In this document: positions 22,742-30,228 of the stretch, one piece after another
Numbering within the stretch: position 1 is the stretch's first letter
Layout: each line of letters starts with the position of its first letter
Assembly: GCA_038230415.1 (NCBI GenBank)
Contig: JBBRNH010000055.1
Location: 1 to 37,458 of the forward strand
Direction: 5' to 3'
Length of the DNA: 37,458 nt
Origin: JBBRNH01 sp038230415
Lineage (GTDB): Bacteria; Bacteroidota; Bacteroidia; Cytophagales; Spirosomataceae
The notes under the pieces: model-generated
What the model saw: only the letters and a program-made list of their open reading frames with translations
What the model was told of the DNA's origin: nothing
Databases searched by the model: none
Program-made: the position numbers and the translations under genes

Positions 22742-24022
22742 ATGGCGCAGAATGACCCCTTTAACAAGCATATTGACTGGCTCACGGTGGCCTTGTATGC
22801 GGCCTGCGTACTCATGGGCTGGCTCAATGTGTATGCCGCCGTGTATAGCCCGGAACTCAAACTGAGCATTTTTGATCTTTCGACCAATGCGGGTAAGCAA
22901 CTGATGTGGATCGGCACGACCGTTGTGCTGATTACGTTTGTGTTAGCCATTCACCACCGCTTTTACGACCAGTTTGCCTACGTTTTTTACGGCCTCATGA
23001 TTCTGCTGCTGATGCTGGTTCCGTTTCTTGGGGCCAACATCAACGGCTCGCGGTCGTGGTTCAAGATTGGTGCATTCACCCTTCAGCCTGCCGAGTTTGC
23101 CAAAGTGGCAACGGCCTTAGCCCTGGCGCGTTACCTCGACGTGCCGGGCATCAACCTCGCCAAATGGAAAGATTTGAGCCGGGTAGCCGGCATTATTCTG
23201 CTGCCCGCCGTGCTGATTATCCTCTCCAATGAAACGGGTTCGATGCTCGTTTTTGCTTCGTTTATCATCATGCTCTACCGCGAGGGGCTGCCCGGCTGGA
23301 TTCCGGCAACGGGTATTACGCTGATTGTGCTGTTTGTGCTGGCCCTGATTTTTCCGTTCCCGTACATCTTCGGCGGTATTGTACTGCTGTTGCTTTTGGT
23401 GGTGCTGCTCATGCCGCGCTATCAGCGCAATATCCGCACGGTGGGGCTGCTCGGCGGGGTGGGCGTGGCAATGGCCGTTGTGGTGCTGGGCGTTGATTTT
23501 TTCGTGAATAAAGTTCTCCAAAAACACCAGCAAAACCGCATCAAAGTATTGGTTGACCCCACCATTGACCCACTCGGCGTGGGCTGGAACGTGACGCAGG
23601 CCAAAATTGCCATCGGCTCCGGGCGGCTGTCGGGCAAGGGATTTCTGGAAGGCACCCAAACCAAGTTTGATTTTGTGCCGGAGCAAAGCACCGATTTTAT
23701 TTTTTGCACCATTGGCGAAGAACACGGCTTTATCGGCAGCATGATTGTGGTGGCGTTGTTTGTCGCCCTCCTGAGCCGGATTGTGATTCTGGCCGAAAAA
23801 CAACGCAGCAAATTTGCCCGTGTTTATGGTTACTGCGTGGCTGGCATTATGTTTTTCCACGTATTAGTCAACATCGGCATGACCATCGGACTGATGCCCG
23901 TTATCGGGATTCCGCTGCCGTTTTTCAGCTACGGCGGCTCGTCGCTGTGGTCATTTTCGATCCTGCTGTTTATTTTCCTCAAACTCGATTCGCGGAGATC
24001 GGCGATGCTGGCGCGGGGGTAG
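22742..24022 (+). CDS. rodA: Rod-shape peptidoglycan glycosyltransferase RodA
   Basis: A 426-residue polytopic SEDS protein that polymerises lipid II into glycan strands in partnership with PBP2. About ten hydrophobic segments are visible. Family signatures are GSRSWFKIGAFTLQPAEFAK, then in the large periplasmic loop GWNVTQAKIAIGSGRLSGKG and FVPEQSTDFIF, in which the Asp is the catalytic residue, and the ending IPLPFFSYGGSSLWS. Shape-class rather than division-class (FtsW) membership follows from the mrdA neighbour. It converges on a glycosyltransferase-like gene, with strong hairpins in between. Confidence 0.93.
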   Translation: MAQNDPFNKHIDWLTVALYAACVLMGWLNVYAAVYSPELKLSIFDLSTNAGKQLMWIGTTVVLITFVLAIHHRFYDQFAYVFYGLMILLLMLVPFLGANINGSRSWFKIGAFTLQPAEFAKVATALALARYLDVPGINLAKWKDLSRVAGIILLPAVLIILSNETGSMLVFASFIIMLYREGLPGWIPATGITLIVLFVLALIFPFPYIFGGIVLLLLLVVLLMPRYQRNIRTVGLLGGVGVAMAVVVLGVDFFVNKVLQKHQQNRIKVLVDPTIDPLGVGWNVTQAKIAIGSGRLSGKGFLEGTQTKFDFVPEQSTDFIFCTIGEEHGFIGSMIVVALFVALLSRIVILAEKQRSKFARVYGYCVAGIMFFHVLVNIGMTIGLMPVIGIPLPFFSYGGSSLWSFSILLFIFLKLDSRRSAMLARG

Positions 24023-24033
24023 GCAATAAGTCC

Positions 24034-24139
24034 GGCACCGCCCCCCGGCTGTGCTGTTTCGGGTAGAAAAGTCCGTTCTCCGGTATAGCCCACAGCCGAG
24101 GGGCGGTGGGCAACTTTCCATTGCCCCTCGGCTGTGCCG
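24034..24139. repeat. Three copies of a GC-rich motif forming a bidirectional hairpin
   Basis: Copies lie at 24034-24055, 24088-24111 and 24123-24139. CACAGCCGAGGGGC at 24091-24104 pairs perfectly over 14 bp with 24123-24136, loop of 18 nt. A further copy of the motif lies at 28130-28151. The position between convergent rodA and the membrane glycosyltransferase gene suggests transcription termination for both. The recurrence suggests a dispersed repeat family. Confidence 0.65.
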
Positions 24140-24159
24140 CTCCAAAGTAGTTTCGTCAA

Positions 24160-25473
24160 CTAACGACCACCAGTTAACCGTCTGCCTGCCTGCCAGGCAT
24201 ACCCTACAAAGCCTGCCAGCAGTAAAATTTCCATGCCGTATTCGAGCAGAAAAAGGGGCTTGCCGAACATCTCCAGTCCTTTGTAATAGGGCATTCCCAT
24301 CCGCCACCACAGCGACGGATGCACGGCTGCCAAGGCATTAAACCCCACCAATGCCGCGCACCAGCCCGCCTTTTTGAAGTCAGCCAGCGTAAACACCATC
24401 GGTAGCATAAACAGGTAAGCGTAGTTGCTCACGGCGTTTTGCTGCATCACGGTCATCAGCCCAAAGGCCAGCACAAACAGCAGTCCGGTGGCTTCGATAA
24501 GCGGGCGGTTCCGGCGGTAGCGCAAGGCAACGCCCACCAATACCACCACTGTTGTCAGCAACGTGAGCCACTTATAAATACCGCCGTTGGCCGGAATCAG
24601 CCCGCCGATAAACGGGTTCAGCAGCGACCGCCAGTTGGGGGCTTTCAGGTAGTCGCCTTCGTCGAGGGGTTGTTCGATAAAGAGCGTCCCGACGTTGAGG
24701 TACAAAAACACCAGCACCGGCAAACCCAGCGCGGCCAGCCCCGCCACAAGCGGTATTTTTTGCCGCCACGTTGCCACAAAAAACAGGGGAATAATGATAA
24801 AAATAAACACGGCTTTGGTGGATAACAGCCCCAACGCCAGCAATACCCCGCCCCAGAACGGGCTACCCCGCCGTTGCCAGGTTGCCACCGCCCACAGTGC
24901 CAGCAACCACAAGCCTACATCTTCTTGCCCACTAAAAACGCACATCACAAACGGCACCGGCAAGCTCAGATAAAACAATGCCCTAAAGAGCCGGTCGCCT
25001 TTTCCGGCATCTGCCGTTATGGGATTTAACAGGTGATTATCAGCGTTTTCTGGCGTTTTATACAGCCGGGCCGGGGCAAACTCGCGGACGGTAAGCCAGA
25101 CGGCGGCTACTTCCAGCAGCGTCAGGGACAGCACAATCATCCGCGTATCCTGCCAGAGTCGGAGCGGAATTGAAAGCCAGTAGCCAAAAAATGGAGCGTA
25201 TGGGCTATACACGTCCCGATAGACTAAGCCGAAATTTTTGGCCGATGTGGCAATCGGGTAGTAGTAGCCATCCACGTCTGACTGCGGTTTGTTGTCCAGA
25301 ATGAGGTAGGTTAGCACGAAGGGCAAAAGCCGCAAAACGCCATAAAAGATAGCCAGCCAGGGCAGTTGTCGGGTTTGCAAGAGCCGCGTAATGGCCGGGC
25401 GTTGCCAAAGCAGCAGGGCTACCCACCCGCACAAGCCTGCTGAGACAAGGGCTTTCACGTAAACGATGAACAT
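24160..25473 (-). CDS. Polytopic membrane protein, GT-C glycosyltransferase-like (paralogue 1)
   Basis: A 437-residue inner-membrane protein with about eleven hydrophobic segments. A first-loop acidic motif (KPQSDVDGYYYP) precedes YSPYAPFFGYW, a layout seen in GT-C-fold glycosyltransferases that use polyprenyl-phosphate sugars. A second conserved spot is SGQEDVGLW between hydrophobic helices. I cannot assign a family with certainty. The gene directly downstream of its paralogue (25496-26803) shares the same motif order and was probably produced by old tandem duplication; the gap is 22 bp, so they are likely co-transcribed. Confidence 0.6.
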   Translation of the reverse strand: MFIVYVKALVSAGLCGWVALLLWQRPAITRLLQTRQLPWLAIFYGVLRLLPFVLTYLILDNKPQSDVDGYYYPIATSAKNFGLVYRDVYSPYAPFFGYWLSIPLRLWQDTRMIVLSLTLLEVAAVWLTVREFAPARLYKTPENADNHLLNPITADAGKGDRLFRALFYLSLPVPFVMCVFSGQEDVGLWLLALWAVATWQRRGSPFWGGVLLALGLLSTKAVFIFIIIPLFFVATWRQKIPLVAGLAALGLPVLVFLYLNVGTLFIEQPLDEGDYLKAPNWRSLLNPFIGGLIPANGGIYKWLTLLTTVVVLVGVALRYRRNRPLIEATGLLFVLAFGLMTVMQQNAVSNYAYLFMLPMVFTLADFKKAGWCAALVGFNALAAVHPSLWWRMGMPYYKGLEMFGKPLFLLEYGMEILLLAGFVGYAWQAGRRLTGGR

Positions 25474-25495
25474 AAAAAACGGGAGAAGTCAGCGG

Positions 25496-26803
25496 TCAGG
25501 TAGGGGTAGGTTCCGGGGTAAGTTGGTCATCAGTGGCCCGGCTTGGTGCGGCCCGTCGGCTTTCGGCCAGTAACTCCCGGTAGGTCAGCCGCAAGAGCCA
25601 GAGCAGCAGGATAACTTCGGTGAGCTGAACAACATAATCGAGCAGGTGAATCGGGTCGGTCAGCATCGAGAACGAGTTATACAGCGCCATCTTGCCATAC
25701 ACAACCCAGATAATAGGCTGAATCACGAGAAGCACGTTCAGCAGGATAAACCGGCCCCAGTCAGTGCGGCTGTTTCGCAGCACGAGCATCACCAGCACCA
25801 ATTCGTGAGCAAACAGATAATACCCCGGCGCACTCGGCAGGCAAAGCATAAACAAACAGAATACCAGCGCGTAGAGATACGGAAACATCCGGTGGTAGCC
25901 CGCGTGCCGCACCTGCCACGCGGCAGCCGAACTTAGCCCAATGGTCAGCACCAAGCCAACCCAGTTGAGCGACGTGAGCGAGGTTTGCCCAAACACACTG
26001 CCCAGCACCGGACGCAGCACACTGAGCAGGTTGGGAGCCATCGGGATTTCGGAGTGTTGAATCGGCATCAGAAATGCCGTTCCCATCAGGCCGTAGAGCA
26101 GCAATAACGCCGGAACGCCCACCACCGTCAGCCCCAGCACATACCGAAAACGGTCTTTAATCAGGAAAAAAACGGGTATCAGCAGCACCACCAGCATAAA
26201 CTTGATGGTGAGCATGGCCGCGCCCCAGAGCAACCCGGCCAGAAACGAAAACCGACGGTTGGCAGTCAGCCCCAGCGTGAGCAGCCCGAAGCCCCACATC
26301 CAAATGTCTTCTTCGCTGCTCAAAACCATGGCCACCACCGGCAGCGGCAGGGCATAATACAGGATGTACCGGAGCAGTGTGTCGGGCGTTTGGGTCTGGT
26401 ATCGGCGGTAGGTGGCATTGGCGATGATGAACTCGATAACGGCCATAAACAGCACCAGCACACGGGGATTGTACCAGATCAGGAGTGGAATGGCGGTGAT
26501 ATAACTGAACAACGGCGCGTGATACGACAGAAAATCGCGGTAAACCCACTGCCCGGCAAAGGCGGCTTTGGCCCGTACCCAGAAAAACTCCACGTCGGAG
26601 CGGGGTTCCTGCCCCAGTACCACATACACCAGCACAAACGGAACCAGCCGAAACAGGCCAAAAACGGCCCAGCGCGTCAGGCGGTCGCGGCTCGTGAGGG
26701 CGGGCATCAGCCGCCGTTGCTGCCACAGCAGACCCACGCAGAACAGGGCCAGCAGCACGGCTACTATGGTTTTGGCAAGCGAAGTGGTATCGAGAGAAAT
26801 CAA
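25496..26803 (-). CDS. Polytopic membrane protein, GT-C glycosyltransferase-like (paralogue 2)
   Basis: A 435-residue membrane protein with about eleven hydrophobic segments, paralogous to the next gene. Shared blocks are RLVPFVLVYVVLGQEPRSDV (against RLLPFVLTYLILDNKPQSDV), VYRDFLSYHAPLFSY, and LSSEEDIWMWG. The acidic first-loop motif SDVE would be the candidate catalytic site if these are GT-C enzymes. Downstream of SDV the two paralogues diverge strongly (EFFWVRA here against DGYYYP there), suggesting different sugar or acceptor. The C-terminus is a soluble Pro/Thr-rich tail. The phosphoesterase gene lies 37 bp upstream on the same strand. Confidence 0.6.
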   Translation of the reverse strand: MISLDTTSLAKTIVAVLLALFCVGLLWQQRRLMPALTSRDRLTRWAVFGLFRLVPFVLVYVVLGQEPRSDVEFFWVRAKAAFAGQWVYRDFLSYHAPLFSYITAIPLLIWYNPRVLVLFMAVIEFIIANATYRRYQTQTPDTLLRYILYYALPLPVVAMVLSSEEDIWMWGFGLLTLGLTANRRFSFLAGLLWGAAMLTIKFMLVVLLIPVFFLIKDRFRYVLGLTVVGVPALLLLYGLMGTAFLMPIQHSEIPMAPNLLSVLRPVLGSVFGQTSLTSLNWVGLVLTIGLSSAAAWQVRHAGYHRMFPYLYALVFCLFMLCLPSAPGYYLFAHELVLVMLVLRNSRTDWGRFILLNVLLVIQPIIWVVYGKMALYNSFSMLTDPIHLLDYVVQLTEVILLLWLLRLTYRELLAESRRAAPSRATDDQLTPEPTPT

Positions 26804-26840
26804 GTTAGCAGCAATTTTGAGTGGCGCAAAAATAGCCCAT

Positions 26841-27329
26841 TTACCGCTTTCCTAACTCAATAACTTCCATCCCACTGATGCGCCCGGCATCGAGCCGGAA
26901 CCGGACGCAGGTTCTGACCACGTGAAAACCCGACCGGCCAGCCGCGCCGGGGTTCACATAAAGCACCTGCGGCAGGGCGGGGTCGCGCATGATTTTGAGG
27001 ATGTGCGAATGACCGCAGACGAATAAACCGGGCGGATTTTGCTGGATTTCGGGCCGCACGGCGGGGTTGTAGCGGGGCGGAGTGCCGCCGATGTGGGTTA
27101 TCCAGACCGCTACGCCCCCGGCTTCAAACCGCAGATTTAGGGGTAGGTCGGGGCTGGGTGCGTCAATATTACCGGCTACCACCCGCAGGGGTTTTGCCAG
27201 CCGCAACGGGTCAAGAACGGCCAGATCACCAACATCACCGGCGTGCCAGATTTCGTCGCAGCCAGCAAAATGGTGGAGAATCTGCGGGTCTAAATACCCG
27301 TGCGTGTCAGAAAGCAGGCCAATAGTCAT
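26841..27329 (-). CDS. YfcE/MJ0936-type metallophosphoesterase
   Basis: A 162-residue calcineurin-like phosphodiesterase with all metal-binding motifs of the small YfcE/MJ0936 group: SDTHG near the N-terminus (residues 7-11), HAGDVGD, GNID, and CGHSH. The protein is cytosolic. Family members hydrolyse phosphodiesters such as cyclic nucleotides in vitro; the natural substrate is unclear. It is probably first in a minus-strand operon with the two membrane proteins, although no functional link is evident. It diverges from the lipoprotein gene. Confidence 0.88.
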   Translation of the reverse strand: MTIGLLSDTHGYLDPQILHHFAGCDEIWHAGDVGDLAVLDPLRLAKPLRVVAGNIDAPSPDLPLNLRFEAGGVAVWITHIGGTPPRYNPAVRPEIQQNPPGLFVCGHSHILKIMRDPALPQVLYVNPGAAGRSGFHVVRTCVRFRLDAGRISGMEVIELGKR

Positions 27330-27445
27330 AGCACAGAAACGCCGGTTGGGAGCCGGGTATTTTGGGGTTTAGCAAACGGTATGCAACAAACAACCGATTT
27401 TTCTTACTTTTCGGCTCATTCCTGAACAACCATTTCCCTGTACTC

Positions 27446-28096
27446 ATGCAAACCAACAAAACCCTCGTCCTGACCGCCCTGCTCACCGGCGCAATGCTGC
27501 TCACTAACTGCGGTGGCAACAAAGAAGAAGCCGAGAAAAAAGAAGCTGAGAAAAAAGAACTCAAAAACGAAGAAAACGTCTCGCCCGGCAATGCCATAAA
27601 TGCTTTTCAAGAAATGGCAAAACAGGCCGAAGAATCGCAGAAAAACGGCCCCGTCGAAACCGTTGATTTCCGGCTGCTCAAAGAACTGCTCCCGGCCACC
27701 GCCGACGGACTGCCCCGCAAAGAAGCATCGGGTGAAAAAACCGGCACGATGGGTTTCAAAATCTCGACTGCCAACGCCCGCTACGCCAACGCCGATAACA
27801 GCAAAACTGTTGACATCAGCGTGGTGGACGCGGGCGGCAGTAGTGCGCTGATGGGCATGGCCGCGTGGTCAATGATTGATATGGACAAAGAGACCGAGAA
27901 TGGCTACGAAAAAACCGGCTCGATGGGTGACTACAAAACCTACGAAAAATACGACAACGCGGGTAAAGACGGCGAAATTGCGGTGCTGGTTGCCAAGCGG
28001 TTTGTGGTTACGGCCAAAGGCAACGGCATCAGCATGGACGCACTCAAAGCCGCCCTGAATGAAGTGGATATGAGCAAGTTAGCCGAGATGAAGTAG
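27446..28096 (+). CDS. Putative lipoprotein of unknown function
   Basis: A 216-residue protein with a lipoprotein-type N-terminus (TLVLTALLTGAMLLTNCGGN), the Cys at about residue 22 being the likely lipidation site. The lipobox residue before it (Asn) is unusual but Bacteroidota lipoboxes are relaxed. After the Cys comes a charged repeat (KEEAEKKEAEKKE), which may act as a linker or surface-export signal. A compact domain follows, with DFRLLKELLPATADGLPR and MDKETENGYEKTG. I do not recognise that domain, although similar proteins occur in Bacteroidota. The ATG at 27446 is chosen because it immediately precedes the signal. Hairpins and a dispersed repeat follow the gene. Confidence 0.75.
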   Translation: MQTNKTLVLTALLTGAMLLTNCGGNKEEAEKKEAEKKELKNEENVSPGNAINAFQEMAKQAEESQKNGPVETVDFRLLKELLPATADGLPRKEASGEKTGTMGFKISTANARYANADNSKTVDISVVDAGGSSALMGMAAWSMIDMDKETENGYEKTGSMGDYKTYEKYDNAGKDGEIAVLVAKRFVVTAKGNGISMDALKAALNEVDMSKLAEMK

Positions 28097-28105
28097 AGTG
28101 CATGC

Positions 28106-28123
28106 GCCGGGATTTATCCCGGC
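28106..28123 (+). terminator. Short GC hairpin after the lipoprotein gene
   Basis: GCCGGGAT pairs with ATCCCGGC (28106-28113 and 28116-28123) around a two-base centre, 9 bp after the stop codon. It is followed shortly by the GC-rich dispersed motif at 28130-28151. A terminator or mRNA-end role is likely from position; there is no T-run. Confidence 0.5.
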
Positions 28124-28129
28124 TGAAAT

Positions 28130-28151
28130 GGCACAGCCGAGGGGCGGTGCC
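28130..28151. repeat. Copy of the dispersed GC-rich motif
   Basis: This 22-bp unit ends in the inverted repeat GGCAC / GTGCC and contains CACAGCCGAGGGGC, the same core as the copies between rodA and the glycosyltransferase-like gene (24091-24104 and, inverted, 24123-24136). Confidence 0.65.
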
Positions 28152-28235
28152 GAACAAATCACCCAAACAATTACGATTTTTTATCCATCACAACGATTAT
28201 ACCTTTATCTGGCAGGGCATACGCCCGGAACCGAT

Positions 28236-28243
28236 TAACTTTG
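28236..28243 (+). promoter_or_regulatory. Candidate -7 box for cmk
   Basis: TAACTTTG fits TAnnTTTG exactly and lies only 6 bp before the cmk ATG at 28250. If used, the mRNA would be almost leaderless. No convincing -33 box is seen. Confidence 0.25.
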
Positions 28244-28249
28244 CCGGTC

Positions 28250-28951
28250 ATGTCACGCATTGTTATCGCCATTGATGGGTATTCGAGTTGCGGCAAAAGC
28301 ACCACCGCCAAAGCGGTTGCCGCCCGGCTCGGCTACACCTACCTCGACACCGGAGCTATGTACCGGGCCGTCAGCCTGTATTTTATTCAGCACCGGATCG
28401 CCCTCACCAATCCCAAAGAGGTGCAGTACGCCCTTGACCACATCCATATCTCGTTCGCGCACAATACCAAAACCAACCACAGCGAAACCTGCCTGAACGG
28501 GATCAACGTAGAAGACGAAATTCGGCGAATGTACATTTCCAATTTCGTGAGTGAAGTCAGTGCCATTGCCGACGTGCGCCGGGCAATGGTGGCCCAGCAG
28601 CAGCGTATGGGCAAACGCCGGGGCGTGGTGATGGATGGGCGCGATATTGGCACGAAAGTTTTCCCCGATGCCGAGGTAAAAGTGTTTATGACCGCCGACA
28701 CCTACATCCGGGCCAAACGGCGGCAGCGCGAACTCCTGGACAAGGGCGAATTGGTGAACCTCGACGAGATTATTCACAACATCGAAAAGCGCGACCGTAT
28801 TGATACCACCCGCGCCGAAAGCCCGCTGGTGCAGGCCGACGATGCCCAATTGTTGGACACGTCGTTTATGACCGTTGACGAGCAGGTTGACTGGGTGATT
28901 CACTACGCCGATCGGTGCGTGGCTGCGTGGCTGCGAACCGGAAAATTGTGA
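28250..28951 (+). CDS. cmk: Cytidylate kinase
   Basis: A 233-residue P-loop kinase phosphorylating CMP and dCMP with ATP. It has Walker A GYSSCGKST, the substrate segment YLDTGAMYRA, and GVVMDGRDIGTKVFPDAEVK, all typical of Cmk, plus a C-terminal lid with arginines (KRRQRELLDKGE). Length is normal. The ATG at 28250 is chosen; a TTG 9 bp upstream is also in frame but less likely. A heptad-repeat hairpin begins 2 bp after the stop and leads into the FAD oxidoreductase gene. Confidence 0.95.
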   Translation: MSRIVIAIDGYSSCGKSTTAKAVAARLGYTYLDTGAMYRAVSLYFIQHRIALTNPKEVQYALDHIHISFAHNTKTNHSETCLNGINVEDEIRRMYISNFVSEVSAIADVRRAMVAQQQRMGKRRGVVMDGRDIGTKVFPDAEVKVFMTADTYIRAKRRQRELLDKGELVNLDEIIHNIEKRDRIDTTRAESPLVQADDAQLLDTSFMTVDEQVDWVIHYADRCVAAWLRTGKL

Positions 28952-28953
28952 AT

Positions 28954-29080
28954 AAAGTCAAAAGTCGAAAGTCAAAGGTCAAAAGTCCTGAATTGTAATA
29001 ACTGACTTTCGACTTTCGACTTTCGACTTTCGACTTTTGGCGTTTAACTTTTGACTTTCGACTTTTGACCTTTGACTTCC
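28954..29080. repeat. Heptad-built inverted repeat in the cmk-oxidoreductase spacer
   Basis: The left arm has five units at 28954-28988 (AAAGTCA type). The right arm has GACTTTC-type units at 29004-29038 (five) and 29053-29080 (four), separated by a degenerate stretch. The arms are complementary over many units. The element starts 2 bp after the cmk stop and its last units run into the coding frame of the next gene, including its start codon at 29065. It is the largest of five such elements in the window. Confidence 0.85.
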
Positions 29081-30123
29081 TTATTGTTGGCGGTGGCATT
29101 GCCGGGGCGGTGCTGGCCCGAACCCTCGACCGCGCCGGGTGCCGGGTGCTGCTGGCCGACGCACCCGGTTTGCCCTCGGCCTCGCGGGTGGCGGCCGGCA
29201 TTGTGAATCCGCTCACGGGGCGCAAATTAGTGAAGACCTGGCGGGCCGATGCACTCTTCCCGTTTTTGCACAATTTTTATGCCGCCGAAGAAGCCGCGCT
29301 TGGTGCTCACTTTTTTCATCCGCTTGCTATCTATCGTCCCTACCGCAATCTTGACGAACAGGCCGCTTATCTGACCTACACGGCGGATGCAGAAGTAGCG
29401 AAATATGTGTCACATCAATCTGATAATCAGCACTATAATGAGTATATTATTAATCCATTTGGTGGGTTAACCGTGATCAATGCCGGGTGGTTAGACAGCA
29501 GCGGGTATGTCGAAAACGTGAAGCACTATTTTATGCGTAAAAGTCAATTTCTGGCTCGTGAGATATTGATAGAAACAACTGATATTCAGCAGGATACGGT
29601 AAATTTTGACGGTATAACAGCCGAAAAAATCATATTTTGTGACGGTGCCGCAGGCCGCGAGAATCCGTTATTTGGGTGGTTGCCGTATAACATAGTGAAA
29701 GGGCAGATTCTGACAGCCATCACCGATGATTACCCCATTAAAGAAGTAGTGAATCAGGGCGTGTTTATTTTGCCGTTGGGTAATAATCTGATTCGGATTG
29801 GCGCAACCTATTCGTGGCACGATCTCGATTGGCAAACAACAGACGATGGTCGGGCGTTTCTCCAGAAGAAGGTGGCCGGGGTCTTGCGCGTGCCCTACAA
29901 AATTATCGATCAGCAGGCCGGTATTCGACCCGCCACCAAAGACCGCCGACCGTTTGTGGGTATCCATCCGCAGCACCCGGCAGTCGGGATTTTCGGCGGG
30001 TTGGGGGCCAAGGGTGCGTCGTTGGCCCCGTTGCTGGCATACGAGTTTGCCCGGCATTTGCTGGCTGGTGAAGAACTCAACCCCGAAGTGAATATTGAAC
30101 GGTGTCGTTCGTTATATTTTTGA
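29065..30123 (+). CDS. FAD-dependent oxidoreductase (DAO family)
   Basis: A 352-residue flavoprotein of the D-amino-acid oxidase / glycine oxidase-like family. The N-terminal dinucleotide-binding motif is FLIVGGGIAGAVLAR, then VAAGIVNPLTGRKLVKTW, and near the C-terminus AGIRPATKDRRPFVG and GIFGGLGAKGASLAP, which close the FAD site. The substrate, an amine or amino acid, cannot be told. The only usable start is TTG at 29065, located inside the heptad-repeat element; residues 2-5 (TFDF) are encoded by repeat units. No in-frame ATG precedes the FAD motif, so the repeat seems to have overwritten the original start. The central part (29400-29700) is AT-richer than the ends. Another heptad element follows directly after the stop. 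Confidence 0.85.
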   Translation: MTFDFLIVGGGIAGAVLARTLDRAGCRVLLADAPGLPSASRVAAGIVNPLTGRKLVKTWRADALFPFLHNFYAAEEAALGAHFFHPLAIYRPYRNLDEQAAYLTYTADAEVAKYVSHQSDNQHYNEYIINPFGGLTVINAGWLDSSGYVENVKHYFMRKSQFLAREILIETTDIQQDTVNFDGITAEKIIFCDGAAGRENPLFGWLPYNIVKGQILTAITDDYPIKEVVNQGVFILPLGNNLIRIGATYSWHDLDWQTTDDGRAFLQKKVAGVLRVPYKIIDQQAGIRPATKDRRPFVGIHPQHPAVGIFGGLGAKGASLAPLLAYEFARHLLAGEELNPEVNIERCRSLYF

Positions 30124-30217
30124 CGTTTAAGGTTTAACGGTGAAGGTCTAACGTTTAACGCATCAGGCTAAATTAATAAGTTACTTTTTTGAACGTTAAA
30201 CCCTTAAACGTTGAACC
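30124..30217. repeat. Heptad-built inverted repeat after the FAD oxidoreductase gene
   Basis: Left units at 30124-30158 (five, such as CGTTTAA and GGTCTAA) face right units at 30189-30217 (such as TTGAACG and TTAAACC, with a one-base slip at 30203). The element begins immediately after the stop codon and ends 11 bp before the next ATG. Its unit consensus is close to that of the cysH-cysD element. Function unknown. Confidence 0.75.
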
Positions 30218-30228
30218 CAAAACGCTTT

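Noticed and set aside
23117..23860. 247-codon minus-strand frame inside rodA
   Set aside because: His/Gln/Asn-rich composition and full overlap with a confident membrane protein gene mark it as a shadow frame.
28954..29080. CRISPR-like or tRNA-like structure
   Set aside because: Units are 7 bp without unique spacers and are arranged as inverted arms, so it is neither a CRISPR array nor an RNA gene.
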